From an uncultured Clostridia bacterium (GTDB taxonomy: Bacteria > Bacillota > Clostridia > Oscillospirales > Ruminococcaceae): DNA of 64,000 nt. Below the pieces are notes generated by a model, which had not been told where the DNA came from, searched no databases, and worked only from the letters and a program-made list of their open reading frames with translations. The stretch is from the NCBI GenBank assembly GCA_947089135.1, contig CAMUJF010000005.1, forward strand, positions 62,001 to 126,000. Direction: 5' to 3'. Positions 34,901 through 41,792 of this stretch are shown piece by piece. Every line of letters starts with the position of its first letter. Position 1 is the first letter of the stretch. A program made the translations under genes and the position numbers.

Positions 34901-35281
34901 CTCTTTGAGGGCGAAGACGAATCCTACTCGGAAATATGCGCGGCAGATTTCTCGAATATCCGAGGTGATAGCTTTATCTCAACTGAAAACGGAGTTGAGC
35001 ATATAGGCAACAACGTTTTTATCGACTACGACGGATTTGACTTCTCAAACGGCGTTACAAGCATTACTGTTAAGGGCAAAACCCGCAATGCCAACGACTC
35101 GGTACACATGAGGATCATCGGCGAAAACAGCGAGGTGAAAGAGATACTTGAATTTACCAAAAGCGAAGATTACATTGAAAAAAACTTTACGATACATAGC
35201 TTTACAGGAAAAGCCGATATTAAGTTCGATTTCTTGCCGGGATGCGATTTCGATTTCATAAGTTTCAGATTCAATGCGTGA
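31907..35281 (+). CDS. GH2 beta-galactosidase-like glycosidase, cytoplasmic
   Basis: A 1124-residue glycoside hydrolase family 2 protein. Domain order: jelly-roll sugar-binding domain (1-165, FNNDWKFQK, PHDWLI, GWYRKSF), Ig-like domain (about 170-265), TIM barrel (about 265-560) with acid/base Glu368 (WSVGNEI) and nucleophile Glu447 (YGSETAA), a DUF4982-type domain (HLMPYWDF, about 550-620), an Ig-like domain (to about 760), then about 350 residues that look like a bacterial Ig-like and a carbohydrate-binding module. There is no signal peptide, so it acts on imported oligosaccharides. Beta-galactosidase is the likeliest activity, but GH2 also covers beta-glucuronidases and mannosidases. No transporter or regulator gene adjoins it. 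Confidence 0.88.
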   Translation: MKKLFNNDWKFQKTDVELSLNNLKESDWKKVDIPHDWLIHQTKDLYETSAGWYRKSFTVNGSAAARIVRFEGVYMDTSVWVNGKPAGEWKYGYSTFEFDITALLHEGENEIVVKVSHRSPNSRWYSGAGIFRNVYLLEHKGAYLKSDGVYFSEKKDAQNSGIRNIKLSAESVGGDAVEYIISDENGNVLLTEKGKPNEEITVTAENPRLWDTDSPYLYTLETKLYDGGTVTDSQSCKIGFRTIEFRSDSGFWLNGKNIKLNGVCLHHDLGALGAAVNKTALKRQLIAMKEMGANAVRTSHNPPAVEFMELCDEMGILVDSEAFDMWELKKTDYDYARFFDDWYVRDVASWVRRDRNHPSVIMWSVGNEIYDTHSSPRGVDVTKMLCSEVRKHDFNHNAYTTIGSNYIEWEGAQNCAMEIETVGYNYGERLYEDHHRRHPEWNIYGSETAARVQSRNVYHFPKSAAYITHDDMQCSCLENCRAGISERTAQTSIIADRDTPFCAGQFIWTGSDYLGEPSPYSTKNSYYGQIDTAGFRKDSYYLYQAAWTDKTVLHLMPYWDFNDGQLIDVMVYTNQPYAELFFNGKSMGKKSIEGVYSADWQLPYQKGELKAVSYNKDGNITAEDSVRSFGDTAEIRLTPDKTVLKADGDDMIFLDISAYDSEGTFVANARNRVIVEVSGAGRLVGLDSGDSTDYDEFKSTSKKLFGGKLLAMIAGKDRDGEIMVKVTSEGLPEALLTLSAEKAEMPDGSANAFEENRPVGTMKEIPVRKIELSAAAQHFDGQLTETEVTAKILPENADYSVEWAAVTETGVITNLATVESIEESGCKAKVKVFGDGKFRLRCYCRNGKPDPEVISELEMDINGLGSVIINPYAGLVKGSLYNMSPSQLDEVSEGGVKIARGSGNIVGFRNVDFGRAGSDSFSVTLINWHNNDEVEFSVWNGMPHEDGSEKLGDFKYQADFIWQTYQSNSFKLDRPLKGINNLCFEFEDSEKRIYFGGFLFEGEDESYSEICAADFSNIRGDSFISTENGVEHIGNNVFIDYDGFDFSNGVTSITVKGKTRNANDSVHMRIIGENSEVKEILEFTKSEDYIEKNFTIHSFTGKADIKFDFLPGCDFDFISFRFNA

Positions 35282-35305
35282 TACTGTGTGCATACAACAG
35301 TATCA
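35279..35305. promoter_or_regulatory. 9-bp perfect hairpin on the GH2 stop codon
   Basis: TGATACTGT (35279-35287), which begins with the GH2 TGA stop, pairs with ACAGTATCA (35297-35305) around a 9-base loop. No U-run follows, so it is not a standard terminator; it may stabilise the mRNA end. In another frame 35302-35379 has a CPKC zinc-ribbon-like remnant. Confidence 0.45.
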
Positions 35306-35452
35306 AATGTCCGAAGTGCAGAAAGGATTTCAGATATTATAAGCGTGGACAAAAAACGCACAGCTCCACCAAAACATGACATCAAGTAAATACGGAAAAC
35401 AGCTTAAGAGTACCAAAATACTATATTAATTTAAAAGAAAGAAGTGCCTATT

Positions 35453-36667
35453 ATGAAATATGTTGTTTTGCTTTGCGATGGCATGGCTGACTACCCACTC
35501 GAAGAACTCGGCGGGGAAACTCCGATGAGCAAATCGGCTACTCCGAACATGGATATGCTGGCTGAAAACTCTGTCATAGGACTTGTCAAGACTGTTGCCG
35601 ACGGCATGAAACCCGGTTCGGATGTTGCTAACCTCTCCGTTTTGGGTTATGATCCTGCCGTATGCTATACAGGACGTTCTCCCCTTGAAGCAGGTTCTAT
35701 AGGAATAGATATGCTTCCTGACGATGTTTCTTTCAGATGCAATCTTGTAACTGTATCAGACGAACCGAATTTTGAGGACAGGACTCTTGTGGATTACTGC
35801 GCTGATGATATTTCTACTGCGGAAGCCGAAGAACTTATAAGATTTCTTGCTTCACATTTTGACAATGATGAATTCAAACTCTACAGCGGAGTAAGCTACC
35901 GTCACTGTCTTATTTGGCACGGCGGCACTCTTGATGTGGGTACTCTCACTCCTCCTCACGATATCACGGGACGAAAGGTTACGAACTATATTCCTAGCCA
36001 TCCTAACGCAAAAAAGCTTTTTGATATGATGAAAAAAAGCTATGAACTGTTAAAAAATCACCCCGTTAATAAAGCAAGGATCGAACGCGGTCTGCGTCCT
36101 GCAAACTGCATTTGGCTCTGGGGCGAAGGCGTAAGAGCAAATCTTGAGAAGTTCTTTAACTGCTACGGTCTTAAAGGTTCTATGATATCTGCGGTAGACC
36201 TGCTTAAAGGTATTGGAAAATTTGCCGGCATGAATGTTATTAACGTTGACGGTGCAACTGGATATATCGACACAAACTTCAAAGGAAAAGCGGAAGCTGC
36301 TCTTAAGGAGCTTGAAAACGGTCAGGATTTTGTTTATATACACGTTGAGGCTCCCGATGAATGCGGTCACAGACATGAAATAGAAAACAAAGTTAAGTCG
36401 ATCGAAATTATCGACAAAGAAATTCTCGGTACAATGCTTCCTGAACTTAATAAGTACGACGATTTCAAAATAATGATACTGCCGGATCACCCCACTCCCC
36501 TTTCTTTGAAAACACATACAAACGACGCAGTACCATTTATGATTTATACCAAAAGCGTCAAAGCTGACGGCAAATCAGTATTTACGGAAAAAACCGCCGC
36601 TGAGACGGGCTTGTACATTGAAAAGGGCCCGTCAATCATGAAATATTTTATTGACCTTCATAAATAA
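35453..36667 (+). CDS. apgM: cofactor-independent phosphoglycerate mutase, archaeal (ApgM) type
   Basis: A 404-residue metalloenzyme of the alkaline-phosphatase superfamily that interconverts 3- and 2-phosphoglycerate in glycolysis. The metal Asp lies in LLCDGMADYP (Asp9) and the catalytic serine is Ser62 in GSDVANLSVLGYDP. The C-terminal metal site has HVEAPDECGH and LPDHPTP. ATG 35453 gives the family start MKYVVLL; the ATG at 35444 is rejected for its poor spacing to AAAGAAAG. This archaeal-like form is common in Clostridia and some have homoserine-kinase relatives, but this one keeps the mutase pattern. A strong terminator follows. Confidence 0.93.
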   Translation: MKYVVLLCDGMADYPLEELGGETPMSKSATPNMDMLAENSVIGLVKTVADGMKPGSDVANLSVLGYDPAVCYTGRSPLEAGSIGIDMLPDDVSFRCNLVTVSDEPNFEDRTLVDYCADDISTAEAEELIRFLASHFDNDEFKLYSGVSYRHCLIWHGGTLDVGTLTPPHDITGRKVTNYIPSHPNAKKLFDMMKKSYELLKNHPVNKARIERGLRPANCIWLWGEGVRANLEKFFNCYGLKGSMISAVDLLKGIGKFAGMNVINVDGATGYIDTNFKGKAEAALKELENGQDFVYIHVEAPDECGHRHEIENKVKSIEIIDKEILGTMLPELNKYDDFKIMILPDHPTPLSLKTHTNDAVPFMIYTKSVKADGKSVFTEKTAAETGLYIEKGPSIMKYFIDLHK

Positions 36668-36679
36668 ATGCAAAAATTA

Positions 36680-36716
36680 AAAAAGAGTATCTGCCGTCAA
36701 AGCAGATACTCTTTTT
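36680..36716. terminator. bidirectional Rho-independent terminator
   Basis: A 15-bp stem with arms AAAAAGAGTATCTGC (36680-36694) and its complement (36702-36716) and a 7-base loop. T-runs flank both sides, so it ends apgM (plus strand) and the Pro/Cys-rich gene (minus strand). Confidence 0.92.
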
Positions 36717-36739
36717 GCATATTGAAAAAGATAATTCCC

Positions 36740-37648
36740 TTATGAATCAGAACAGCCGCAGCTGTTGTCTCCGCTGTTATTGCTGTTATTATTGTCGTTT
36801 CCACAGCTGCAGCAGTAGGGATTTACGCCGCTGGGCTGAGGGAAAAACTGCTCAGTAGGAAAGTCGATCCTGTCAAATACGTCGCATGGAGCTTCTGAAG
36901 AAGCAACCTGACCTGAGCAGTCCTTGCAGGGTATACAGTAATCATACGCAGGCACGATCAGCGATACGGGGCGAGAAAGCTGTATGATAGAGAAAAGACC
37001 GAGAGATACGGCCAGTATTCTGTCAAACTGCTTGTGGTCGCAAGGCGGACAGCAGCCCGGTCCGTGACCGGGACCTCCCGGAGGGGGCGGAGGAGGTGGA
37101 GGCGGAGGGCAAACACACTTGTTTCCGCATGGAACGCAGATGAATTTTGCGTCAAGAGCAACAGGATCCACAACATGGACAGTTGCTTTCGGCATACCTG
37201 AATTGCTCACACTTCCGCAGAAGTTTCCATCGCAGGGTTCGATAGGCAGAGTCGTAATGAAATCGTCCTCACTGGTAAATACCTTAGAGTTGCCCTCCCC
37301 GCCGTAAAGAATCACCCTTTTGTTCCACAGCGCTGTACCGCAGAGGATAGTTCCCGACTGAGGCTGACAGAACGTTTTGCTGAAAGCCTCGGCAGTGATT
37401 TTGAATCTGTAAGTAATGTCCACCGAGTAATAACCCGACTTGAACGGAACCGAATCAACCGAAATACAGGTTGCTTCGACCTCTACGCAGCGAGTTCTCA
37501 CTATGTTCATTTCGTCCGTGATTTCCGGAGAGTCTTCGGTCAACGTAACAGGAAGCTCGTAAATACAGTCTCTGTCCGAGCAGCTGTCGAAAACGCGCTG
37601 AACTTCGATGCAAACCGCTTCTTTAAAGCAGTTATTTTTATCGCTCAT
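36740..37648 (-). CDS. Cys/Pro-rich conserved hypothetical, possible spore-surface protein
   Basis: A 302-residue protein with more than 25 cysteines. Residues 1-165 form a beta-rich domain (CIEVQRVFDSCSDRDCIYELPV, VRTRCVEVEATCI, VPFKSGYYSVDITYRFKI, KRVILYGGEGNSKVF). A poly-proline hinge (CVCPPPPPPPPPPGG) and a CCPPC cluster follow at about 175-205, then an aliphatic/Cys segment, and an Asn/Ser-rich C-terminal tail with CGCSDS. The build resembles coat or exosporium proteins of endospore formers, and I recall relatives in Clostridia without assigned function. ATG 37648 has a perfect AGGAGG. No signal peptide. A spore role is inferred. Confidence 0.6.
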   Translation of the reverse strand: MSDKNNCFKEAVCIEVQRVFDSCSDRDCIYELPVTLTEDSPEITDEMNIVRTRCVEVEATCISVDSVPFKSGYYSVDITYRFKITAEAFSKTFCQPQSGTILCGTALWNKRVILYGGEGNSKVFTSEDDFITTLPIEPCDGNFCGSVSNSGMPKATVHVVDPVALDAKFICVPCGNKCVCPPPPPPPPPPGGPGHGPGCCPPCDHKQFDRILAVSLGLFSIIQLSRPVSLIVPAYDYCIPCKDCSGQVASSEAPCDVFDRIDFPTEQFFPQPSGVNPYCCSCGNDNNNSNNSGDNSCGCSDS

Positions 37649-37726
37649 ATAAATCCTCCTATGAAAAAATTAAAGTATTAAAACTTCAATATATACTATT
37701 CACAGGCAGGTTAAAAAGTTACAATA

Positions 37727-38065
37727 TCAGGTGTTTTTGTCTGTTTGATGAAAGGTTTTCAGGTTACCTATCTTCTCATTGCGCTCGTCCAGAACCTTTT
37801 CAACGTCCGTCCATTCAAGTCCCTGATTTACCGCCAGTACCATTATATGATAAAGCAAGTCGTTTATTTCGTTCATAAGCTCGTTATTGTCACCGTTTTT
37901 GGCGGCAATAATGGTCTCAGAGGCTTCTTCGCCGATTTTTTTGCATATCTTGTCAACGCCCTTTTCAAAAAGATAGCAGGTGTAGGACTTTTCGGGAGCC
38001 TCTCCCCTGTCGAAAGCCGCCTTGCGAGCTTTGATAACCTCAAAAATTTCGTGATAAACTGTCAT
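37727..38065 (-). CDS. hisE: phosphoribosyl-ATP pyrophosphatase
   Basis: A 112-residue all-helical protein that hydrolyses phosphoribosyl-ATP to phosphoribosyl-AMP, step two of histidine synthesis. Metal-binding helix motifs are present: GVDKICKKIGEEASETIIAAKNGD and ELMNEINDLLYHIMVL. It is the last his gene, directly after hisI (3-bp gap). Length and motif order are normal; hisI and hisE are separate genes here rather than fused. Confidence 0.95.
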   Translation of the reverse strand: MTVYHEIFEVIKARKAAFDRGEAPEKSYTCYLFEKGVDKICKKIGEEASETIIAAKNGDNNELMNEINDLLYHIMVLAVNQGLEWTDVEKVLDERNEKIGNLKTFHQTDKNT

Positions 38066-38068
38066 TTT

Positions 38069-38482
38069 TCATTCTCCTTTTTTATTAAGATCAATTAATT
38101 TCATTGTACTCATATCAAACTCACGATAATAGCAATTATTTGGTACTCCGTTAAAGCTTGTGTGACAAATGTTGCCCTTGTCGGGAGTAACTTGGTACAC
38201 CAACGAATTTTGCTCGCAGTTCACAAAAATACGGTTCACCGTAAATGTGTTTCCCGACTCTGCGCCCTTGAACCACAGCTTGTTACGCGAGGTACTCCAG
38301 AGCACAAGCTTTTTCTTTTGCACCGTTTCCAGAAAAGCCTCCTCGTTGGTGTAGGCAATGAGTATTACCTCTTTTGTAGCGGTATTCTGCACAGCCACGG
38401 GGATAACCTTGTTCTCCCTGTTCATACCGCTGATTTTGTTCCAGTCAAGCATAAGCTTGTCTGTTTCTTCTATCATTCCCAT
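38069..38482 (-). CDS. hisI: phosphoribosyl-AMP cyclohydrolase
   Basis: A 137-residue enzyme that opens the adenine ring of phosphoribosyl-AMP (step three). LWSTSRNKLWFKGAESGN (61-78) and the zinc-ligand segment GNICHT (Cys106) are conserved. The usual Mg-binding DCDxD motif reads NCEQN (88-92), a variant I believe occurs in other HisI proteins; no extra frameshift or truncation is seen. It starts 2 bp after the acetyltransferase gene and is followed by hisE. Confidence 0.93.
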   Translation of the reverse strand: MGMIEETDKLMLDWNKISGMNRENKVIPVAVQNTATKEVILIAYTNEEAFLETVQKKKLVLWSTSRNKLWFKGAESGNTFTVNRIFVNCEQNSLVYQVTPDKGNICHTSFNGVPNNCYYREFDMSTMKLIDLNKKGE

Positions 38483-38483
38483 A

Positions 38484-38912
38484 TTAATTCTCCTTTACAT
38501 TCTCCACGCGATACATAATTTTCAGCCGCTGCGCCTCGTTTGCCGAAAAACCGAATTTTTCGTAAAAAGGTATCTTATCTGGCATAGCACATAATTCCAC
38601 AAAAATCTCCGTACCGTTCACGCCGTTATCGTTTATGTACTTCATCAGTTCATCAATGAGCATTCGTCCTATTCCCCTGCCCTGATATTCGGGACGGACA
38701 ACAACGTCCTTAATGTAGTAATTCAGACCCTTGTCGCCTATCATTCGCGCCATAGCAACGATTTTATCACCGTCGAAAATTGACACCCTGAACATCGTAT
38801 TGTCCATAGCAAGCCTTGTCTGTTCAAGGGACGGTCCGTCGCCCCAGACAGTCTCCCAAAGAAAAATAAATTCCTCTGCGCTGAGTTCGTTATGTTTTAC
38901 TGTAAGATTCAT
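38484..38912 (-). CDS. GNAT-family N-acetyltransferase
   Basis: A 142-residue acetyl-CoA-dependent transferase. Motif A reads VVVRPEYQGRGIGRMLI, the pyrophosphate-binding loop; motif B contains IPFYEKFGF. ATG 38912 is seven bases after GGAGG; the ATG at 38918 overlaps the ribosome site and is rejected. It lies inside the his operon between the transcarbamylase-like gene and hisI. Its substrate is unknown; a role near histidine or arginine metabolism rests only on position. Confidence 0.8.
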   Translation of the reverse strand: MNLTVKHNELSAEEFIFLWETVWGDGPSLEQTRLAMDNTMFRVSIFDGDKIVAMARMIGDKGLNYYIKDVVVRPEYQGRGIGRMLIDELMKYINDNGVNGTEIFVELCAMPDKIPFYEKFGFSANEAQRLKIMYRVENVKEN

Positions 38913-38935
38913 TCGCATACCTCCGTTTTACTTTT

Positions 38936-39763
38936 TTAGTACTTTAGACAATAAATTACCGCTGCCTGCTGAACTTCAAGCAAACGTTTTTTAAATTTGT
39001 ACCCCACAAAATATTCGGAATCAATAACGCTGTCTGACACCTCTTCACCTCTGTAAAAAGGCGGACATGGATTTAACACCGCGCCCTTGTTTGCCATATC
39101 CATTATTTCATTGGTAACCTGACAACTTCTAAAATCGCCGACAATATCAGCCGGCAGACAATCTGTACATATAATGTCCTTGTCTTTTACCGCCTCGCAG
39201 ATATTATAGTGTACTTTCATTCCGTCTATTTCGTACCCCTTTGCACAGCATTGCTCCAGTTTAAAGCCCATAATTTCGGCGGCTTCTTTCCAAGCAAGAC
39301 CTATGTTTCCTTTTTTACCGACAAACAAATATTTGTCCTTTGTAAAATCGTCCCTGATTTTTGAAAGCGCGTACATATCGGACAGAATTTCGCATGGGTG
39401 ATTTATATCGGTCATAGCGTTTATTACGGGAACAGCAGAGTATTTCGCAAGTGCTTCAAGAACGCCTATATTTTTATGTCTTGCAATTATAACGTCAGCC
39501 CAGTTGTTTAAATAGCCGCACACGTCCTTCAAGTCTTCTTTTTTATCCAGCGTTTCAGTAGGAAACAATATCGGCTGTCCGCCTAATAAATATATGCCTT
39601 TTTCAAAAGTAACTCTCGTTCTGATACTTGAATTCGAAAAAAACATCACAACGCTTTTTCCTTTCAAGGAATCCGTATATTTTCCGTCAATAAGCTCGTC
39701 CGCAATTGAAAAAATATTGTATATATCTTCTTTTTGGCAATCAGTTAATTTTATTAATTTCAT
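38936..39763 (-). CDS. divergent aspartate/ornithine carbamoyltransferase-family protein
   Basis: A 275-residue homologue of OTCase, about 35-50 residues shorter than typical. Carbamoyl-phosphate-side motifs are partly kept: SSIRTR at 45-50 (canonical STRTR, so Thr is Ile) and HPCE at 122-125 (canonical HPCQ). The amino-acid side is changed. Where OTCases have a D-x-x-x-SMG loop this protein has TDCLPAD (200-206), and where they have HCLPA-x-RGEEV it has NPCPPFYRGEEV (231-242). The end is RLLEVQQAAVIYCL. A transcarbamylase fold is sure; an ornithine substrate is doubtful. It is embedded in the his operon, not beside arg genes. Confidence 0.75.
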   Translation of the reverse strand: MKLIKLTDCQKEDIYNIFSIADELIDGKYTDSLKGKSVVMFFSNSSIRTRVTFEKGIYLLGGQPILFPTETLDKKEDLKDVCGYLNNWADVIIARHKNIGVLEALAKYSAVPVINAMTDINHPCEILSDMYALSKIRDDFTKDKYLFVGKKGNIGLAWKEAAEIMGFKLEQCCAKGYEIDGMKVHYNICEAVKDKDIICTDCLPADIVGDFRSCQVTNEIMDMANKGAVLNPCPPFYRGEEVSDSVIDSEYFVGYKFKKRLLEVQQAAVIYCLKY

Positions 39764-39823
39764 ATCTAAATACCTCTTTTACTATTTGCTTTTCTGTAAT
39801 TTCCGCAGCAAAAAGATACCCAA

Positions 39824-40198
39824 TCAAAACGAAAATCCACCGAGAACAATAAATAACCCCCAAACCAAATTCCAGTAAGAAGCGGATATATCAAACATTT
39901 TTAATATAAGCTCGTGCCAGAATTCCAAACCCGTTATAATTGCAAACAGGTCAAACAACAGATACCCGCCGCAGAAAATATATATCCACCCCCGCCAAAA
40001 ATTATTGTGCAGATTTTTCAGGAACGTTACTATCCCGCATATACGAAGTCCCGCAAGAATCCCCATAAGCGCATAATAAAGCGCGCCCCTGTTCTCCATG
40101 ATCCCAAGCCAGAAATCCGCATATGATTTTCTGTCAATAATTCCCCATATCCTATGTAAATGAAACGCGCCGAAAAATATAAATACCCACCGGTTCAA
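39824..40198 (-). CDS. small membrane protein, unknown function
   Basis: A 124-residue protein with three to four hydrophobic segments (about 3-20, 38-58, 68-92, 105-122). It starts at TTG 40198 with a weak ribosome site; an out-of-frame ATG with 7-bp-upstream purines lies just before, so the true N-terminus may have been lost by a frameshift. No known domain. Codirectional with the his genes between the unknown membrane protein and the transcarbamylase gene. Confidence 0.5.
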   Translation of the reverse strand: MNRWVFIFFGAFHLHRIWGIIDRKSYADFWLGIMENRGALYYALMGILAGLRICGIVTFLKNLHNNFWRGWIYIFCGGYLLFDLFAIITGLEFWHELILKMFDISASYWNLVWGLFIVLGGFSF

Positions 40199-40232
40199 AC
40201 GCTTTTATCTTTTTCATTTTTGCACCCAATGA

Positions 40233-40691
40233 TTACAATATAAAATTCACTGCACCGTAAATAAAATGGCACACCGTAAACGCCGAAATAAAAATTACAG
40301 CAATAAAATTTTTTCTGTCCAAAGCATAAAACAGAAACGCCAGACACGGCGGCAGAGTAAGACCAATTATCACAAACGGCGCGATAATTCCGGCATAATA
40401 AAGTCCCCAGCCAACAAAATAAATAATTATGCAGCAAGCCGCGGCAATTATTTTCGGCGTAATACGAAGTTTGCCGCAATTTTTATTTGCAATAAAACAC
40501 AGCGCCGCGACAAGCAGTACCTGACATACAGAACCTATCGCATCAATTACCGCGGTTTTGGATTCCGCTCTCAAAATATCGTTAGGCACGGGGACGGCAA
40601 ACCAAATAAAATTCGGTATCATTATTATCAGGAAAATTGCAAGTCCACAAATGTCAAAAGTGAATTTATACTGTTTCATATTGTCATTCAT
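40233..40691 (-). CDS. five-helix membrane protein, paralogue of the product at 41793
   Basis: A 152-residue integral membrane protein with about four to five helices. Its C-terminal half (WGLYYAGIIAPFVIIGLTLPP, then a Y/F-rich loop, RKNFIAVIFISAFTVCHFIYG) aligns with WGIYFGG...VLLPPMYYFF...RKNILLTVMAVPFLIIHFIH in the protein encoded after hisH. Start ATG 40691 shares one base with the hisF stop, so the pair is coupled. The function is unknown; I recall no domain name. Confidence 0.65.
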   Translation of the reverse strand: MNDNMKQYKFTFDICGLAIFLIIMIPNFIWFAVPVPNDILRAESKTAVIDAIGSVCQVLLVAALCFIANKNCGKLRITPKIIAAACCIIIYFVGWGLYYAGIIAPFVIIGLTLPPCLAFLFYALDRKNFIAVIFISAFTVCHFIYGAVNFIL

Positions 40692-41446
40692 TACCTCACA
40701 GGAATACCCTTGCCGCGACAGTCCTCCTTGACCTGTCCAACGGTAAGTTCCTTGAAATGGAACAGCGAAGCCGCAAGAGCCGCCGAGCAGTCGGTTTTCT
40801 CAAATACGTCCGCAAAATCGGAAAGCTTTCCCGCGCCGCCGCTTGCTATAACGGGGATTTTCACCGCGCCGCACACCGCTTTCAGCATGGGAATATCAAA
40901 GCCCTCCCGAACTCCGTCGGTGTCAATTGAGTTAAGGCAAATCTCTCCAGCGCCGAGCTGTTCGATTTTTTTCACCCATTCGATAAGGTCAAGCTTCATG
41001 TCAATCCTGCCGCCGTTGATGTAGACCGTCCACTTGCCGTCGGAGACCTTTTTTGCGTCAATACCGACGCATATGCACTGGCTGCCGAAAATGTCCGCTC
41101 CATCCTTGATAAGCTGCGGATTCTGTACCGCCTGAGAGTTTACGGAAACCTTGTCCGCGCCCGCCCGCAGCGTGTCCCTAATGTCGTCAACGGTCTTTAT
41201 GCCGCCGCCCACTGTAAGGGGTACAAACACTTTTTTGGCAGTCTCGCGGACAACGTCCAACATAACTCCCCTGCCCTCGTGAGAAGCGGTTATATCATAA
41301 AAAACGATTTCGTCCGCTCCCTGCAAATTGTATTCGTAAGCACATTCAACAGGGTCGCCGACCTCTTTTATTCCCTCAAAATTCACGCCCTTGACAACCT
41401 TTCCGTTACGAACGTCAAGACACGGTATAATTCTTTTTGCCAACAT
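40691..41446 (-). CDS. hisF: imidazole glycerol phosphate synthase, cyclase subunit
   Basis: A 251-residue TIM barrel that closes the imidazole ring using ammonia from HisH. Motifs: the N-terminal RIIPCLDVRNGKVVKG with catalytic Asp11, IDAKKVSDGKW in the middle, and NSIDTDGVREGFD with Asp130-type catalytic residue; two phosphate-binding Gly loops (GGGIKT and ASGGAGK). ATG 41446 follows AGAAAGGAG. It is separated from hisH by a truncated peptidase and a membrane protein gene. Confidence 0.96.
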   Translation of the reverse strand: MLAKRIIPCLDVRNGKVVKGVNFEGIKEVGDPVECAYEYNLQGADEIVFYDITASHEGRGVMLDVVRETAKKVFVPLTVGGGIKTVDDIRDTLRAGADKVSVNSQAVQNPQLIKDGADIFGSQCICVGIDAKKVSDGKWTVYINGGRIDMKLDLIEWVKKIEQLGAGEICLNSIDTDGVREGFDIPMLKAVCGAVKIPVIASGGAGKLSDFADVFEKTDCSAALAASLFHFKELTVGQVKEDCRGKGIPVR

Positions 41447-41528
41447 AATTTTTCTCCTTTCAGAAATTAGATTTTTAGAGGATAGAAGTTAGAATTGCTG
41501 TAATTACTGTTAAACAAATTATATTTTT

Positions 41529-41714
41529 TTATTTTATACCGCATTTAAGCAGGTCATTCAAACATTTGGGCAGCACCTCTATCGCATCGGCGAAATTGGC
41601 AGCCGTTGGAATAAATATTGCCTTTATTTCAGACGGGGACTTCGGCAGCATATTTTTAAATGCCTTTTCAATCGTCTCCGTTTCCAAACCGCAGGAAGTC
41701 AGCAATACGTTCAT
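41529..41714 (-). pseudogene. truncated S51 peptidase (dipeptidase E-like) fragment
   Basis: Only the first 61 residues of an S51 peptidase remain: MNVLLTSCGLETETIEKAF, then IKAIFIPTAANF...VLPKCLNDLLKCGIK, ending at a TAA. Full family members have over 200 residues and a catalytic Ser-His-Glu set that is absent here. The fragment ends about 80 bp before hisF, next to the point where hisA would normally be. It is a remnant of a deletion or rearrangement in the his operon. Confidence 0.7.
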
Positions 41715-41792
41715 AAAAGATCTCCTTTTCTTTTCATTCACGGTTTTTACCTCGTCATTCCCATTTTTTCGTTTTCAATTCCCTATAATAAA

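Noticed and set aside
37649..37726. Sigma-K-type promoter before the Pro/Cys-rich gene
   Set aside because: AACT-16-AATAGTATA is a weak match and would fit by chance in AT-rich sequence.
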